From positions 30,367-94,366 of the forward strand of contig JAEQBH010005407.1 in NCBI GenBank assembly GCA_016808115.1: a stretch of 64,000 nucleotides of DNA. The letters are read 5' to 3'. Of the stretch, positions 34,909 to 46,981 are shown one piece after another; the stretch's first letter is position 1, and every line of letters starts with the position of its first letter. The position numbers and the translations under genes were made by a program. The notes below the pieces were generated by a model. That model had not been told where the DNA came from. It searched no databases and saw nothing but the letters and a program-made list of their open reading frames with translations. This DNA is from Tetrastigma voinierianum (taxonomy: Eukaryota; Streptophyta; Magnoliopsida; Vitales; Vitaceae).

Positions 34909-37900
34909 AAACAAGTTTTGTAAACCTCAATTAACACTTATACGGGAGGCCTTTATCTCCCGATCTATCAAGACAAACAAATTGACTGAAATGAGATAAA
35001 ACTATTTATATTCTTGAGTAATAGTGAATTTAATATGGCTGCTACAAGTACATATCATTCAAGCGAAATAAGTAGATGTAAGCTCAGAACTATCATTCCC
35101 ACAGTAATAAATTTAGTGGCTGCAGCTTTACTCAAACTCCTAACAGCCTTTGAAAAAACTATATGGCTGTTTCGCTTTACTAGAAAAATAGTATTCTAAG
35201 AATACACTAAGAAGCAAAAGGTAGAGAACTATGATAATAAAACAAATAACAAAAATAAAATATACTAGGAGAATCGATTCTGCATGAGAATAGCTTATCA
35301 AAAAATGTATGAAAACAACAGTACACACAAAGCACATCATTACTACATTTGTGCTAGGCTGAATTTGTCCAGATGCCCACAACATAATCTTGATTTAGTA
35401 TTCTCCCATAGTATTCAGCGACTAGAAAGACCCTACTCGAGGAACGAAATCAACAGGTACCATCTGCTTTACGTCTGCTGACTCTAGATACCACTTTCTG
35501 TCTTCATCCATTCTTGACTACATTTCTTGCTAATTATTAAATTCTACAACTTGATGATGACAATCACTTTAAATCTAGTAGATGGCTCATTCATACATTG
35601 ATGCGACTGCTGAAATTGAGAATATGGTAGGTGAAATATGATTATAGATTGATAAGCTGTGCTCCCGGTATCGGTATGAGTGGCGAGAGCATGCAAGTGA
35701 ACTTTCTCAGAGTGAGTTCTTCAATGGTAGTCAGCATACCAGCAAGCAATGTTCCCCAGCACTCATGCAGTGTCACTCGAGAAAATCTCTAGCTCAGTAG
35801 ATTTATACCATGGAATAGTATTGACCTGCGTAGGAAGCAATCATTAGCACATCGACGAATAGGAAATTCAATCAGAAAGTACTCTCTCTAATTCGTAAAA
35901 GGCTATGGCTTGTAACAATAAATCAATCTGAGTATTTGTGCTCTTCAGCCACAAAATCTGTCTACAGTGGAAGTCAAGAACAATCATGAAATCTGTTCAC
36001 GGAAAAGCAGATTCAAGTATCTGAGACTTCATTCAAGCGTAATTGGAAAGAGAATAAAAATTTAAATCAAACTTTACAAATTCTAATAGATTATTAGTTG
36101 AGATCCAGAAAAGAAAAGAAAAGAAAGAAAGAAAATCATTCTACAATATACGGTGAGTCTTCCCTCGTCCTCGGAGTTTGAAAAAAAAGAAGCTGCTTTA
36201 TTAAAACCGTGTATGCCTATTGTAACCTTCGAAAGTAGGCTTTATTCAGTGGGCTAAATGGCCAAGCCTCTGATTTAGGCTCATGGCCCAGCTGATATCA
36301 GCGGCTGAAATGCTGTCAGGTGGTGACCTCGGCTAGTACTAGACCCTTTGTTCTTACAGTGTTGACGTATTTCTGTGCGAACTGTTTCTTCAATTGCATT
36401 TGAGTGAGTAGTCATGACATAATTTTTGTCTATGAGTCTATATCTGCTTAGTTGACCGGTAGTGAACTGCAGTTGCATTTATTTCGAGAAGTGTGTCGCG
36501 ACCTCAATTTGATATCGCGACCTCAGTGATATCGCGACATCATTGCATTTGTCAACCTCTTTTAGCTGCTTGGTCACCTTCTCTTTAGGAGTTTCAACAT
36601 CATTGATTGTCTTGAGCCCATGAAGCAAAATTATTGACTCAAAATTGCTAGTCTGCTTGTTTTCTTGTCGCGACATGGGCATTAAGTCGCGACCAAGTAG
36701 TTTCTTTAATCATTGCAATTCCTGTCGCGACCTCAAAAGTATGTCACGGCCATTCTTTCTTCCTATCTAGTCGCAACCTCATTTCTCAGTCTCAACAGTT
36801 TCCATTCAATTTTCTATTTCTGGTCTCAACCCGACTGTTCTTCTCTTTGCTGAAATTTATGTCGCCACCTCAGTTCCATGTCGTGACATAATTGTTTGCT
36901 GTTTACTGCATTTTTAAGTCGCGACCTTGATTCATTTGTCGTGACATCATTCACATTGTCGGCTGACTCATTCTTGAGTCTAACTCCCTTTTCATGTTGC
37001 GACTTAAAATTGTTTGTCTTTTCATTGTTTTGTCGTGACATAGGATTTAGGTCGCAACCTAATCGTTTCTTCTCCCTGCTGAAATTTATGTCATGACCTT
37101 AAAAGCATGTAGAGACATCGTTTCTCCCCATCCTGTCGCAACCTCATTTCTTAGTCACAACAGCTTCTTCTCAATTCAGCATCTTTCATTGGTCGTGACT
37201 TAAAAGTGTGTGTATTTGAATGGTTGCCTTTACATGTCGCGACCTCATTTTTATGTTCGACACCCTTTACGATGATAGCCATTTTGAGGTCTAAACTTCT
37301 TTTTCGAGGTTCTGCGACTCAAAATTCTTTGGTGTGCTTCATTTTCTTGTCATGACACTTCTTAGGCATTAGGTCGTGACAGTAGTTTCTTTAATCAACT
37401 TTGCAATTCTATCGCGACCTCGAAAGTATGTCATGACCATTTTTCCTTCGCTCGATGCGACCTCTGTTTTTACTTACGATAGTTTCCCATCAATTCATCT
37501 TCTTTTTTTGGTCGCGACCTAGAAAGTGTATTGCGACTGAGTAGTGGCCCTTCTTACTTTGTTTTTGTCGCATTGGCTCAACCTTAGTCGCAACATTTTT
37601 TAACTGTTTAGTTCATTTTTATGTCGCGACATGAATTCCTAGTCGCGACCTCGATTGGTGTCCTCAACTCACATTTTTGTTGCAACATCAATTTTCTGTT
37701 GCTACCAACAATGTCTTCTTTCTGTGTCGCAACTTCGAAATGGTGTTGCGACATGATGGTGGCTCTTCTTACCTATGCTTTTGTCCCAATTGCTTAAATG
37801 TAGTCGCGACATAAATACCTGGTCGCGACCTTGATTGAAGTCTCCAACTTATATTTTGTTGCAACCTTAAATTGCATGGTAGAGACTTTGTAAGCTTAGT

Positions 37901-38282
37901 CATCAGCTATTCATAATCGCGACCTCAATTATCTGTTGTAACCAGAGTTGTCTTCCTTCTGTGTCGCGACCTTAAAATGGTGTCGCGACATGAAATCCTT
38001 CTTTGAAGCCCTTTTTATGTCTCAGCAACTTCTCTTTTGTCGTGACAGCTTTTCATTCATTATAGTATGAATTTTGGTCGCGACCTCGATTCTTTGTCTC
38101 GACCTCACCTTGGCCATTGAACTGCTTTCGCCGATTCTTACTTTGGAATTTTCATTTGCACATAAATTTACGCAAAATATAAATTTGGTAAATAGTACAT
38201 ATTTCAGCATAAAAACAAGCAATTACTTTGTAATAAAAATCAGAAAAATGGACTAAAAATTCAATGAGTTTTTGACTCATCA
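34909..38282 (-). repeat. Right arm of the palindrome
   Basis: About 3.4 kb, inverted relative to the left arm. Perfect GTCGCGAC copies are seen, for example, near 36,496, 36,666, 36,687, 36,724, 36,917, 37,236, 37,511, 37,623, 37,642, 37,803, 37,823, 37,963, 37,982 and 38,077. It is about 220 bp shorter than the left arm through scattered indels. Confidence 0.9.
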
Positions 38283-38499
38283 CTAACCCATGTGCAAACC
38301 CTACCAGCTTCTAGCTCCTAAAAAACTTAACATTGATATCCTTGAAGCGACTATCCTAATCAAGATTCATGGGAGGGAGTTGTGAGATACAAGGAATCAA
38401 TAGTACAAGTAAACCAAAAATTGTATTTCATAAACACTTCAATAGCATAAAAAAAAAATACATATAAGTTATGGCGGCTAAACGAGGCCGATTACAAGG

Positions 38500-39170
38500 A
38501 GGGATGAGAGAACTTAAGATGTTCCAACAAAGTCCTTAGCGCTCCTCTCTGGATCCTTTGCCTTCTTTGTCGTTTTGCTCTGCTCCACCTCGGTTACTGT
38601 GGCCTCAATAAGTGCTCGAGTTGGGAGGCACCTGGGGTTCATGAAGAAATCTAGAGGGAGCAGGTCGGAGGAGTTGGGCATGCCATATGGAACCTCTAGC
38701 TGGTCTCCACGGATGTTGTGTTTGAGCATACAACATCTCACATGGCTAATATCACGAATCAATTATGGGGCCTTTTAGTAGTCTTATACATGACCTCTTT
38801 GTCGCGCACTTTGAGATTGGGAGAAGACACTTCATCCTTAGCGGCCCCATATCAGCGAAGGGAAGTGCTAAGCCTCGGGAGCGAGGCTCGGCCCAGGCCT
38901 TGCGCTTGGCCTCTTTAGCAGCCGCTAGAGCGTCTCGGACCCTAGCCAATTCCTCCTCCTCTCGTGCCTTCACGTCACCCATCACGACGACAGCCAACCA
39001 GGCGACTTGAGCTTCTACCTTGGCCTCATCCCTCTTTTTTTTTTCACCCGTAATCCTCTCTATGCCCTCCTTGGCCTTCCATTCCTAGTGCTTAGATCTA
39101 CCCTTGGCCTTACCTAGGCCTCGTGCTTGGAGGCAACAGACTGAGCATAGCGTCACAACTTCTCAGCATC
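38500..39170 (-). pseudogene. Antisense ORF of the Tat 3' region, C-terminal remnant
   Basis: On the minus strand a charged, alanine-rich coiled-coil segment reads DVKAREEEELARVRDALAAA (about 38,975-38,915), preceded by KKKRDEAKVEAQVAWLA-like words and followed by a frame ending EVEQSKTTKKAKDPERSAKD (38,514-38,762). Tat elements often carry such an antisense coiled-coil ORF between pol and the 3' LTR. It is split from its N-terminal part (43,074-45,180) by the 3.9 kb LTR. Function unknown; frames are broken. Confidence 0.5.
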
Positions 39171-40899
39171 GTCTATGTAACACCCCAAAATATACCCTAG
39201 CAGTTTTCGACATGTTTAGGGTATTTCTTAAGCGTAATTTGAATGTTTCTTGAGTTAAATGCGAAACAGGTAAACGAGAGACCCGAAAATTTACAAGATT
39301 TAAGGATAAAATTGTAATCTATCCAAAGAGGGACTTAAAAGTTATAAGTTAACAAGATTTGAGGCCAAAATGAAATAAAGGAAACTTGAAATATCTAGAT
39401 AATTCGAAGTTGGAGGACGAAAAGCAAATAGAAAATTAACCCAAAAGTAATAGGTTTTGAGGGCCAAACAAGGCCTAAGAGATATTTTTGATTTAAAGAC
39501 GAGGGTAGTGCCAGATTTAGAGAGGCTCAGCGGATGGGAGAAGGAGAGAAGAAGAGGAAGAGGAAGAGAAGAAGAAGAGAAGAAGAGATGAAGCAAAGAT
39601 CCAAAAAGGTATGGAAACTAACCTTGAACATTGAATTGTATGGATCTATGGAATTTTAAGGCTTTGTATGGCTAATATCTTGTCTCCAAATCTAGGGTTT
39701 TGATAGAATTGTATCATAACCTTAGATTTCTTGAAATTAAGGTTGGTAAAACCCACAAGGAGCAAGAGATAAGTATGGAATCCTTTTGAGTTGGATTCAT
39801 GGTTAAATGACAGAGTAATTGGAGTTAGGGTTTAGAATAAACCTAACAAATTCTTAATTTGATTTGTGTAATAGGATTTGAGACCCATATTAGAGTTGTT
39901 TTGGAAGATTTTGAAGAAACATATGTATTGAAAGATTATAAGGTTCTAAACCACCATTTCAAGATGAATTTGGAATGGTTTTGATGTGTGTTGGAAGTAT
40001 AGAGTTGATTTAGGTATCAACACATGGAAAAATGGGAGAAAATACACATTCTAGGCAATTTTCGGTGACATGTACCGGTACACATTTTTGGGTTAGTCAT
40101 TTTGATAACATATGTCTGGTCGAAGAATATCTCGACACATATCTTATTATGTTTTCTGATAGAAACTAGTTTTTGTATTTTAGCCATAACTTTCTCATTT
40201 CTTATCCTATTTGAGTGATTCAAGTGGCTAATTAAACTAGACTTCAAGGAGAACCAAACATCATCAAATATGCATCGTCAAATTCTAACTCTAAGTGGCC
40301 CATAAATCCACTCTAAGTTAGAGGTACATGTACAAGCGATTCTGTATCGATTTTGAATCATAAGTAGATTCGAGGATTGTTTGGACGTATCTTGAGTTCC
40401 AGTGCTCCAATTTGGGTGATTAGTTGGAGAGAACCCTTAGAACCTTAGATTTAAAGGAGTACAAAGAAGCCAAGTGTCAAATATGGAACAAGGCCTTTGA
40501 AAATGAATATTGCAAATGTCCCTTAGTAAGCCCAGACTAGTTGGCATGAAATCATGCGAGTTTGGATGATCAGATTGGAATGATTCAATTTCATTAAATA
40601 GATTCATAGAGGAAAAGAATACATGAGCGATGTGTGAATCATTGACATTCATGTATAAGTATATGAAATATAGAAATCTGAAATGTATAAATTTGTGTTA
40701 AGCTGAAACATAAATATGATATGAAATATGAAAGCAGCGACACGTGACCATGAGCGTGATACAATATGTATCATGAACACATAAAGTATGTGGCTAGAAT
40801 GCCTGATATAAGATAGTAAAATTCTTTGAACTCATATAATTGTAAAGCTGCCTAAGACCGATTGATAAATGACAAAGCACTCTACATCTTGATTAATTA

Positions 40900-41350
40900 C
40901 TTGATGCTCTGATTAGTGCTCCGGCACTCACGATTAAACATTGCCCGGTACTCTGACGAGTGCCACGGCACTCTGTTCTGATTAGTGCTCACGGCCTCCT
41001 GTTGATACTCGGCAATCCACGCTTTGTGCTCTGACGCCGAGTCCTGTATAGTATCTTGGGTCTTGTGTGTTGTGTCACCTCTTTCGTTCAAGTATTCTGC
41101 CTGATAGGAAGTCAAAGCGGTTATATGTTCGAACTACGAATAAAATAAGAGTAAAGATGCAGATGTACCTCGTATACATTACGTAGTACCTCCCTACGGG
41201 TACTCCGTATTTGATTAAGCTCACATGAGTACCTATGGGTACTCGTATCGATAAAATAAATTATAAGTTATGTAGTACCCACTTGGTACTCTCGTATCGA
41301 TAAAATAAGTATAAGTCCGATTAGTACCTCCCGGGTACTCCCGTATCCCG
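40900..41350 (+). repeat. Cluster of short inverted GTGC/GCAC and GTACC/GGTAC words
   Basis: Examples: AGTGCTCCGGCACT (about 40,915), AGTGCCACGGCACT (about 40,965), GAGTACCTATGGGTACTC (41,226-41,243), AGTACCTCCCGGGTACT (about 41,321). Each is a small hairpin followed by CCGTATC(G)AT and a spacer of roughly 40-60 bp. Confidence 0.7.
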
Positions 41351-41819
41351 ATAAAACAAATTATAATTACGAGATATGACTATGATATAAACCGATAAAT
41401 CCATTTGTTTTTGGATATGTTTTGAATCATGTGAATCAGGTATATGTACATTGTGATCATGCACACTATGGACTAATGCCCATGTCGTATGTATGCATCG
41501 GTACGATATGTTAAGGCTTATTGTACTCTGGGTACCTTAGTACATGAATAAGATCTGAAATATAAGAATCGAGTTTGTAACACAAATTATAAGATAAGTA
41601 AGACAAGTATATACTCTGCCTTAAGACATGTATGAATATGAAATACATGTATAAGTTAATATTCTAAATATAAAATCGGAAATACATTTAAGTTCCATAA
41701 TACACGTATGAGATCAAATCTGAGAATAAGTTCTGTAATACCAATATAAGATCGTAAGAATAAGGGATATGCTCTGTGAAATCTGAAGTCTGAGATACAA
41801 GTATCTCTGTATAAATATA

Positions 41820-41940
41820 AGTTCTGAAGTACCTACGGGTGCTCCTGTATCTGATTAATTTCTGTAGTACCTACGGGTATCTCCGTATAAGCTCCGGATA
41901 AGGATAAACTCCGTAGTACCTACGGGTACTCCCGTATGAG
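41820..41940 (+). repeat. Further AGTACCTACGGGTACT-type repeats
   Basis: Three copies of GTACCTACGGGT(G/A) followed by CTCC.GTAT at about 41,826, 41,866 and 41,915, the same motif as the 41.2 kb cluster. Confidence 0.75.
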
Positions 41941-42179
41941 TATAAGATAAGTTCGATTATAAGCCTGGAAATTAATATAAGTCTCTTGGGACATTTGAAC
42001 AAGTAGTGCTTGAATTACTCGAGTATCACGAATAAGTTCCATAATGGGTATACATTTACCGTAATTTTGTGATACTGCGGATTCTTATCGAAACGAGTGT
42101 AATCTCAGTAGTATAAGATATAAACCCTATGGTATAAGTGCTCATTGCCCTTAGTGCAAGTGCATCTTGTATAAACATA

Positions 42180-42580
42180 AGATCTACGTAACTCCCTCAC
42201 AGGAGTCGAATAAACATGGAGTACATTTATAAGTATAAGTTACGAGATAAGGGATAGGATACGTAACTCCTACGAAGTCCGAATAAACATAATTCTGTTA
42301 GAAGTATAAGTTCTGAATAAGGATAAGTTATGTAACTCCTAAAGAGTCTAGAGATAAGCGTAGTGCAGTATAAGTATAAGTTATGTAAGGATGAAGTTAC
42401 GTAACTCCCTGCAAGTCCGAATAAACATAGGTATGTTATAAGTATAGAAGTTTTGAATAAATAAGCTCTGCAGCAACTCCTCTACGAGTCAGAATAAGCA
42501 TAAGTTTGTTATAGCGTAGGACGTTCATCATAAGAATCGGCTTTGCCTTAACTCCTACGGGAGATGCAGATAAGCGTAAA
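42180..42580 (+). repeat. Minisatellite, about 73 bp unit, six degenerate copies
   Basis: Each unit opens GTAACTCCTACGAAGTCCGA or close to it, followed by ATAAACATA and a TATAAGTATAAGTT spacer. Starts near 42,186, 42,251, 42,327, 42,399, 42,473 and 42,549. Confidence 0.75.
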
Positions 42581-43073
42581 GCTGTTATGAATGTGTGATA
42601 CTTGTATGAGTTCATAATATAAACCATGAAAATTATATTATATATTATTGTTTTATATTAAATGTATATATAAGACATATATTTCCCACTAAAAAAAGGT
42701 AAAGTAGCACGGGTTTAATGACATAGAGTGGAGAAGACATCTGAGACTTCCGCATCTTCTTTAGGAGCGTACACTAGTAGGGGTTCGCTCGTGCAGGTTA
42801 GTGCTCTGATTTGTAATTGTAAAAATCTGATTTTGTATTTATAAATGGGACTCGATTATATGTATACAGATTTTGATGAATGGCATTTCCGGTGGTAGTT
42901 CTTTTGGTTGTATATCTTATTTTGATTATATTTATACAGATGTGGGCCATACCCACGGTACAGGTCGGTTTAAAAAAATCGATTAAAGAGTCCAATTATA
43001 GTATCTTTTTGAACTAGGTTAGTCACGCCCACGAGAAATCCAGTCGGACCCGGGAATCGAGTGTGACAGTCTA

Positions 43074-45180
43074 GCCAAGATGATGAAGCTCCCTATCTTT
43101 GGCGTGCCATGTTAGGATCGCGATGACAACTTGTAGAAGGAAGGTGTTAAAGAAAACCATAGCATGAGGACTCACGATCGAATGATTAGAAGTTTGACCA
43201 TACTGAAGCTCAGCTCCTAACTCGTAAGAGTCGTGAGGTTGCGAATAAACATCCGTCCTTATGCAACGCTAAAAGTAGAGATTTCTTATCTACATGTAAC
43301 TAAGGAAGGGGAATGGAATACTCCTTAAAACAACTCGCCAGCTGTATTCAGAGGAGATTGGGGTAGAGTTCGAGCATATGTGGTAAGAAGAGTCCGCTTT
43401 TTGTCAAAGGGGTTCCAACGGTCGATGTCGATCGGGCTTCATCTGGACGAGGAGTTGGCGTGTCCACGAAGGAATGACCTCCGTTAAGCAACATACAAGC
43501 CCAACATCAGCATGTTAGGTAGTCTTGCTCTACAAGTGTCGGGAATTGTGAGGTTGGATCGTCACAGCTGTAGTAGTGGATACGATGGTTGTCTCTACTT
43601 GTGAGGGCCTCGCTACGACGATCGGCGTTAGGATATCCTCATTTGTAGTCTCATCCTCATGATGCAAGCCTCCTTGGGGAAAAAATCCTAGGTGGTCACA
43701 TCAAAGCCCAGACGGGGCATTAGGGCTCGTTTGGAAGTCCTGATCAATCACTATCGGACTCTTCTAAGCCTCTTCATATGGACCAGACTATTTTGGGCGC
43801 TTGCTGCCTAGTCTTTCAAAGCTGGAGGCAGTATCTCTTTGAGCACTTACGGCTCGCTTGAGATTGGGTCCACCAAATCCATAAAGCCTTCTGGTCCAGC
43901 ATAGGCAGCCTTAATATGTCCAACATTTTTTGCCTTCTTTTTCTTCTTCTTTGCTGCTTGGGGGGCAGGTTGTGAATCTTGTTAGGCCAAGGGCAATTGA
44001 TCAAGCCGAACGAAGCTAACCAAGGCTCTTTCAGCAATCTTGGCTTAAGGCTCTTGAGCGAACCCCGCTTGTGCAAAGCTGCCTGGGATTGACTTTAGGA
44101 GGTCAACGAGAGTAAAGTGTTCTCCCTTGACAAGCTCCCCTAGCAACGGACGAGGAAGGATAGGGGCAATGTAGGGAAAGGGATTGGCTCCCAACTCCTA
44201 TAAGTTCCTTACATATAAGAGGAGCTCGTGGTTGCGCTCCCCCTCAGTGATCTCTAGAAGCAATTTGATGCGCTCTAGACTGGCCTTCTCCACCTAGCTA
44301 ACCAGCTGGCCTTGCTTGTGTTTACCTATAAAAATTTTAGAAAAGAAGGGCATGTCAAAACACGTAAAAATTCCATAAAAGAGGGGCACACCAAAAACCT
44401 GAGGGCGACCTAAAGGAATCTGAGTCCACCCAGAGATGAAACAAACACAGAAGCGAGAGTGGATTCGAATAAAGGCCTTAGAGGCTTAGGCGTCTCGTAC
44501 CCTGGGACAGCACAACAAAACAACCTTTAAGCCGGAGTCTTGAGAGGGTCGGGTCCCAGATTCTAGGTGCGATTGGGTTATGGGTTAACATAGATACGGC
44601 GAACGAGTGTAAATAAAACAAATCTCTACCCGCTAAATATCCAGCTGGTAGAGAAAGTTTAGCACTACTTGCAACCCATAAGAATGAAAAATTTTTGGAT
44701 CTGCAGTGCGGGAGGTGCCACTAATAAAGTGTAAAATTTGCTTCACCAAGAAGGGATGGGAGGCCAAAGTCGACAAATTTGCTCGGTGAAATAGGATTAC
44801 GTTACTCTGCTACTCCATGCCCCGAGGAATTGGCGTCTTTGTCGACTCCTCGATCTAATGGCGGGAGCATGCAAGAGGACCTCGAGTCACTCTACGGAGC
44901 ATCGCAATAGAAAGCTAGTGCTTGCGTAGGCTTTTCCCGGTCGCTTGCCCCAGGCACGACCAGTGGAAACCTCTTGCCCGACCTTTCACCGTTCTGATGA
45001 CGAGCGGATAAAGGGGATCGACTAAAAAGACAAAGAAATCCCCCTCTAGAGTCCCAACAACCCTCACAGTGACAAAACTGGGAACCCCACCCACGGTGTG
45101 AGCGATGTTCGCACCCTTAGGAAGAAACGAGAACTCTCACGACTGAAAATACTCGACAAAAGCCAAAGCCCTTTAAAAGC
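43074..45180 (-). pseudogene. Antisense ORF of the Tat 3' region, N-terminal and middle remnant
   Basis: Minus-strand frames give, from right to left, LERIKLLLEITEGERNHELL (about 44,280-44,220), LPRPLLGELVKGEHFTL (about 44,160-44,115), an acidic/basic stretch with KQQRRRKRRQK in one frame or AAKKKKKKAKN in another (about 43,960), and GPEGFMDLVDPISSEP (about 43,900-43,850). The layout (globular part, lysine-rich patch, then coiled coil at 38.9 kb) resembles the antisense ORF of Tat elements. Multiple frameshifts; no catalytic motif. Assignment rests on position and composition more than on a firm domain match. Confidence 0.45.
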
Positions 45181-45488
45181 GAAAAGAAGGAGATACATAC
45201 TAGTTTAAAAAAAAACTCAGAAAAGTTGAAAATTGGCAGAGGATCTGTAATGATTATATCGAGACCGGTTTGCGAAACACGGGAGAAAGGAATTTGCAGT
45301 AGGTAAAGAGCTTTGCGAAATCGTAAAAAGGGAAAGCCATGGAGCCTAACCCTTATATAGGGGCAAGGAAAACATCAGCAGGCGCATTAAATGTCTTAAT
45401 TAGGACCTCATGCATCCATAAACATATTTAGGAAGCGTCTTATTTGCCACATAATTTATATCCCACCGCGCTTCACGCCCCACATACG

Positions 45489-46853
45489 TGTGAAACCGGA
45501 AAATTGATTTCTTAAGGAAGGATAAAATGGTAATTTGGTGAAATCCGAATTTTCTAGATCTCGGATGACAAACGGACTTCAGATTTGGAATCGTCTCATG
45601 AAATCTAACTCTGCGTGTCGAATTAGTTGGATTACGGGGTGAGTCGGGATTTCACGTTTTTGGCGTGGGGTGTCGGATGGCCTGGCTAAATGGGGGGATG
45701 CCCAGTGGCGAGGAATGGAGGAACGTACGTGGCGGGGACAATCTGAAACCAGTGGGTGTTATAGGCGGGACGCATGGCGGCTGAGTGGGATCGTGGCTGC
45801 GTTCAATGTGTGTAAAGTGGGTTGAAAGTCAAGAAATGAAATGACATGTAATTTTGAGGAGAGGCAGTGTCTCTCGATCTTAGTTTTTAACTGCACCGGT
45901 TTTTTGGAATGGTGTTTGGAGGGTGAGTTTTAGAAGCCCAGTCGACTTCTCTCTAAGATCTCTGACGATGTGGATAGTCGGTTAGCAGTATGAGAGCAAG
46001 AGGATTGATTACCTGCGTCGAGAGTTCTGGCGTGGATACGGTTGGGGAGTTTCGACAGGCTCGAGGAAGAGGAAGGTAGGGGTTTTCTCTATCGCATTTT
46101 ACTTTTTGTAAGGGAGTGTGTAATGGATAGGGATTTGTTGAGGGCACGGGTGTAAGTGACTTGATTCGAAAGATTTGGGCCAAAGTGAATAAATCGGCTT
46201 GGTGTAGTTTGGGCGGTCACGGACTGTTTGTGTGATTTAATGTGATGTGTGTTGTTCGCGGGTGAATACTTGCTTTGTGTTGATCATTAGAGGTGTGTGG
46301 GGTACATTAAAGAGACGAGGCGAATGGGATTGTGCCTTAGCCATTATGAGCTAAGTTTATGTTATTATTATAAAAATTTGAGATAACGCCTTTGTGATGC
46401 TTATGAGATTTAAATTTGTTAATATATGCGTAGTGATATATTAGCATGTGTTGCTTAATATTTGGTATCTGAATTTCTGTTCTTGTTAGGTGAGAATGCT
46501 TCCCAGTAGAAGTCCATCTTGGGCGTTGCTCACCACTGTCGAGAAATACTTTTTCGAATCACCCCGAAGGCATTAGAGGATGAGCCTTGTCAGGATTTTA
46601 AGCTGGCTTGGCGAATGACCTCTCTTGTATTTTGTAAAGTGCAGGCGCGAAGACCCGAGTTTATGTATAAATTATGTCATCCTGATTATAAACAAATTGT
46701 GAATGAATCGCACTTGTATAAAATTTATATTTGGGTTGTCTGGATGTCTGGTCTGTTGGTAGTTTTGCGCATGTGTGGAGTCTCATGACATGAGACATGT
46801 AGATTCCGCAGGTTGACGGAGTAGTCAGCCCAGACACCGGGAAATGGGAGTGT
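45489..46853 (+). mobile_element. Degenerate solo LTR near the Tat 3' end
   Basis: Starts TGTGAAACCGGAAAATTGAT and shares GATCTCGGATGACAAA with the LTR at 26,672. Ends about GGGAGTGTCA. About 1.4 kb without coding. No target duplication was found. Confidence 0.5.
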
Positions 46854-46981
46854 CAGCGTCGCGTTCGATGTCGCAGCATTAATTACTCACAGATCCTTTC
46901 GGCTTTCCACACTTAAGGTTTAGAAACACCATATTTCTGCACTCATTGATAAAGCGTAAACCTTGGATGAAGAAAAGGGAT

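Larger units (their letters stand above)
31294..38282. mobile_element. 7 kb palindromic (foldback) element with LTR-like ends
   Basis: The left end TGATGAGTCAAAAACTCATT is the exact reverse complement of the right end, and the next 100 bp differ at only a few sites. CTAAC flanks both sides (31,289-31,293; 38,283-38,287). Matching inverted landmarks continue inward: 33,530/36,150 (GTATATTGTAGAAT), 33,890/35,815 (CCATGGTAT), 33,992/35,725 (CTACCATTGAAGAAC), 34,160/35,575 (TAGATTTAAAG), 34,515/35,240 (TTTGTTATTTGTTTTATTAT), 34,870/34,935 (ATAAGTGTTAATT). The centre is a small hairpin, GTCTAT/ATAGAC, at 34,891-34,908. No conserved protein was recognised on either strand. Confidence 0.9.
39176..43068 (+). 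mobile_element. 3.9 kb solo LTR with target duplication
   Basis: Starts TGTAACACCCCAAAATATAC and ends CGAGTGTGACA. GTCTA flanks both sides exactly (39,171-39,175; 43,069-43,073). No internal coding or second LTR is present, so it is a solo LTR left by LTR-LTR recombination, of unusual length. Much of 40,900-42,600 is low-complexity repeats. Other members of the family lie at 8,443-10,538 (minus) and at 63,688. Confidence 0.8.

Noticed and set aside
31840..38090. Regularly recurring GTCGCGAC words as a CRISPR-like array
   Set aside because: Plant DNA; spacing is irregular, the repeat is 8 bp, and the intervening DNA is shared between arms as inverted copies.
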